A stretch of 6,305 nucleotides of DNA from an uncultured Xanthobacteraceae bacterium (GTDB lineage Bacteria; Pseudomonadota; Alphaproteobacteria; Rhizobiales; Xanthobacteraceae). Positions 4,791 to 6,305 of this stretch are shown here, in pieces. The stretch covers positions 1 to 6,305 of the forward strand of contig CATPCO010000630.1 of assembly GCA_955652925.1 (NCBI GenBank), in the 5' to 3' direction. The notes beneath the pieces are model-generated. The model had not been told where the DNA came from and did no database searches. It was given only the letters and a program-made list of their open reading frames with translations. A program made the translations under genes and the position numbers. The number at the start of each line of letters is the position of its first letter. The first letter of the stretch is position 1.

Positions 4791-5951
4791 TCAACCCGTG
4801 CGCCGCTGGTAGTTCTCGATCGCGGCCTGGACCGCGGCCTTCGATTGGGCGCCTGCGCTTGCGTATTTGGCGCTGGCGTCCGCATAGCTCCATTCGCGCA
4901 ACTCATTGGAGCTGCGCTGAAAGTGCGGGTGCACGTAGCGCGCCATCAGCTCATAGCTGCGCTGGGTCGCGGGCCAGTCCGCCCAGTTGTGCGCCAGCAG
5001 GAGGACGCCGCCGAAGCCGCCATTTGAGCCCTTCCACAGCCGCTCGAAGTGGCGCACGCAGTCGTCCGGCGTGCCGATGCAGGCCAGTCCGGAGGAGACC
5101 AAATACTCGGCCGGATCGCTGGTGATGTCGGGCGGGATGATCGGAAACGTCGCCACCTCGCTGAAATAACGGTTGAAGTCTTTCAGCCCGAACTCGACAT
5201 CCGCGCGCGCCTGCTCGCGCGTTTGCGCCACATGGGCGAAGGTGACGATCCGCCATTTGCGGCGATCAGGCTCCTTACCGTTTGTCCGGGCGCTCTCCTC
5301 GTAGACGCTCCAATTGCTGGCGTGCGCCTTGAGCGCCTCATCCGACGTGCCGCCGATCGAAAGCATGCCAATGCCATGCCTGCCGGCCGCCAGCGCTCCG
5401 ACCGGCGAGCGTGAGGATGCAACCGCCATTTCCATCATGGGCTGGGAGTAGCTCTTGAGTTGCAGGCGTGCCTCACGCAGGTCGAACCAGTCGGTCTTCT
5501 TCGTCACCATGCGCCCCTGCATCAACTCCATGATGACATCGAGCGACTCGTCGAGCTTGCGCCTCTGGTCCTCAGGCTTGAGTCCCATCTTCACTGCATC
5601 ATAGACGAGCGATCCTGGCCCGACGCCGAACATGGCGCGGCCGCGCGTCATGTAGTCGAGCTGCATCATGCGTCCGGCGAGCGTGAAGGGATTGTGGTAG
5701 GGGAGCGAAGCCACGCCGGTGCCGAGGCGGATGTGACGCGTGCGCTCGGCGGCAGCCGCAATGAACATTTCCGGGCAAGCGATGATCTCGAACCCGCCCG
5801 AATGGTGCTCGCCGATCCAGGCTTCGTGGTAATTGAGCCGATCGAGGTGAACCAGAAGCTCCATATCGCGATCGAGCGCCAGCAACGGGTTTTCGGCGAG
5901 CGCATGAAACGGAGCAAGGAAAATGCCGGTCTTGAGATATCTCTCGTTCAT
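4791..5951 (-). CDS. Luciferase-like flavin-dependent monooxygenase, limonene 1,2-monooxygenase-like
   Basis: A 386-residue member of the bacterial luciferase-like (LLM) superfamily, which uses reduced FMN and oxygen to oxidise organic substrates. It forms a cytoplasmic TIM barrel. Visible hallmarks are the start of strand 1 (LKTGIFLAPFHA, 6-17), the EAWIGEHHSGGFEI segment (43-56) containing the conserved EHH, and the flavin-pocket stretch RHIRLGTGVASLPYHNPFTLA (72-92). These are followed by LDYMTRGRAMFGVGPG (98-113) and a late IGTPDDCVRHFERL (292-305). The length and the GIFLAPFHA and GEHHSGGFEI wording resemble limonene 1,2-monooxygenase-type enzymes, but no terpene-degradation gene is nearby, so the substrate is unknown. 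Met at 5951 is preferred: AAGG (5957-5960) lies five bases upstream. Met at 5963 is less well supported. A longer reading to 6098 runs through palindromic repeats and is rejected. Confidence 0.95.
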   Translation of the reverse strand: MNERYLKTGIFLAPFHALAENPLLALDRDMELLVHLDRLNYHEAWIGEHHSGGFEIIACPEMFIAAAAERTRHIRLGTGVASLPYHNPFTLAGRMMQLDYMTRGRAMFGVGPGSLVYDAVKMGLKPEDQRRKLDESLDVIMELMQGRMVTKKTDWFDLREARLQLKSYSQPMMEMAVASSRSPVGALAAGRHGIGMLSIGGTSDEALKAHASNWSVYEESARTNGKEPDRRKWRIVTFAHVAQTREQARADVEFGLKDFNRYFSEVATFPIIPPDITSDPAEYLVSSGLACIGTPDDCVRHFERLWKGSNGGFGGVLLLAHNWADWPATQRSYELMARYVHPHFQRSSNELREWSYADASAKYASAGAQSKAAVQAAIENYQRRTG

Positions 5952-5956
5952 GGTGG

Positions 5957-5960
5957 CCTT
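5957..5960 (-). promoter_or_regulatory. Ribosome-binding site that decides the monooxygenase start
   Basis: Read on the minus strand, GAAGG followed by CCACC precedes the ATG at 5951 with a five-base spacing. The alternative ATG at 5963 is preceded only by ACCCGGG. The family-like sequence begins a few residues after Met at 5951, which agrees with the shorter form. Confidence 0.7.
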
Positions 5961-6023
5961 CATCCCGGGTCCGGGGGCTGGAGCCTGTACCCTGTACCCA
6001 CTTCCGTCATTGCCGGGCTTGAC

Positions 6024-6051
6024 CCGCAAGTCGGGTATACCCGACTTGCGG
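6024..6051. repeat. Perfect 28-bp palindrome
   Basis: CCGCAAGTCGGGTA (6024-6037) is followed at once by its exact reverse complement TACCCGACTTGCGG (6038-6051). It is preceded by TGCCGGGCTTGACCCG, a phrase typical of intergenic palindromic repeats in Bradyrhizobium and related genomes. As RNA on either strand it would form a long hairpin. Confidence 0.85.
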
Positions 6052-6066
6052 CACTTTGTTGATGTG

Positions 6067-6092
6067 CGGACCTCGGGCAAGCCCGAGGTCCG
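6067..6092. repeat. 12-bp-stem palindrome
   Basis: CGGACCTCGGGC (6067-6078) and GCCCGAGGTCCG (6081-6092) pair perfectly around AA. It lies 15 bases from the 28-bp palindrome, so the two form a paired repeat unit. Confidence 0.85.
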
Positions 6093-6141
6093 ATGCAATC
6101 CATCACGCTTCGCAGGAAGAGCCTATCTCGAAGGAGATGGA

Positions 6142-6181
6142 CCGCGGGTCAAGCCCCCGGTCAAGCCCGCGGGTCAAGCCC
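6142..6181. repeat. Three tandem copies of GGTCAAGCCC
   Basis: GGTCAAGCCC occurs at 6147-6156, 6159-6168 and 6172-6181, spaced 12 and 13 bases apart and joined by CCGCGG-like linkers. CCGCGGG (6142-6148) can also pair with CCCGCGG (6166-6172). It is the same core as the GGGCTTGACCC phrase at 6015-6025, in the opposite orientation. Confidence 0.75.
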
Positions 6182-6225
6182 CACGCGCGCTAACTTAAGC
6201 CTCGCCACAAATCTCTCCCTCGTCA

Positions 6226-6246
6226 TGCCCCGCTTCAAGCGGGGCA
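6226..6246. repeat. Palindromic intergenic repeat, TGCCCCGCTT core
   Basis: TGCCCCGCTT (6226-6235) and AAGCGGGGCA (6237-6246) are exact reverse complements around a single C. The surrounding CGTCATGCCCC...GGGGCACCCAGTA wording is a form of dispersed intergenic repeat I associate with Bradyrhizobium and relatives. Confidence 0.8.
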
Positions 6247-6305
6247 CCCAGTAATCCCTGGACAGCGGATTGAGGGTAAAGCCGTGCCAAATGCGACGTT
6301 CCGTG

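Larger units (their letters stand above)
5952..6305. other. Repeat-rich region upstream of the monooxygenase gene
   Basis: These 354 bases hold no gene that I can support. They contain a 7-bp tandem duplication CCTGTAC (5984-5997), a perfect 28-bp palindrome (6024-6051), a 12-bp-stem palindrome (6067-6092), three copies of GGTCAAGCCC (6147-6181) and a palindrome at 6226-6246. Open frames across this segment on both strands are products of the repeats. The monooxygenase promoter should lie here, but no clear -35/-10 pair stands out. Confidence 0.7.

Noticed and set aside
4353..5027. 224-residue plus-strand frame across the convergent gap
   Set aside because: It overlaps the ends of two well-supported genes and reads through the intergenic hairpins; composition is shadow-like.
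5460..6062. 200-residue plus-strand frame antisense to the monooxygenase
   Set aside because: It lies opposite conserved LLM motifs and continues into palindromic repeats; it has no ribosome-binding site.
5952..6098. 49-residue N-terminal extension of the monooxygenase
   Set aside because: The extension is encoded by the palindromic repeats (for example KSGIPDLRVKPGNDG), and a better start with a ribosome-binding site lies at 5951.

Overview
The window looks like chromosomal DNA from a high-GC alphaproteobacterium, most likely Bradyrhizobium or a close relative such as Rhodopseudomonas. The grounds are the codon use, with strong G/C preference at third positions, and the palindromic intergenic repeats near the right end of the type GGGCTTGACCCG and TGCCCCGCTTcAAGCGGGGCA. 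That assignment is an inference from style, not from a database match. I see no rRNA, tRNA, CRISPR array, insertion sequence or phage gene.

Layout from left to right. The first ~30 bases may hold the last codons of an upstream gene. A DUF4331 family protein (113-1120, +) follows, started by a strong AGGAGG. A 271-bp gap leads to a HIT-family nucleotide hydrolase/transferase (1392-1832, +). A diverged direct repeat of at least 38 bp lies on both sides of this gene. Convergent to it is a small stand-alone cyclic-nucleotide-binding-domain protein (1971-2465, -) with an atypical phosphate-binding cassette. A 662-bp stretch with no convincing gene comes next; it holds a 9-bp perfect hairpin and two weak small ORFs or gene remnants. 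An exported beta-barrel-like outer-membrane protein (3128-4513, +, GTG start) follows, with a cysteine-containing N-terminal extension. It converges on a luciferase-like flavin-dependent monooxygenase that resembles the limonene 1,2-monooxygenase group (4791-5951, -). The convergent gap holds three hairpin-forming sequences. The last ~350 bp are a cluster of palindromic and short tandem repeats upstream of the monooxygenase.

The five confident genes are arranged +, +, -, +, - with gaps of about 140 to 660 bp, so there is no evident operon and no common pathway. I did not find a convincing new multi-gene system. The points most worth checking are the repeat pair around the HIT gene, the stand-alone cNMP domain with His in place of the usual phosphate-binding Arg, the hairpin that overlaps the ribosome-binding site of the outer-membrane protein, the possible gene remnants at 2585-2928, and the palindrome cluster beside the monooxygenase promoter region.
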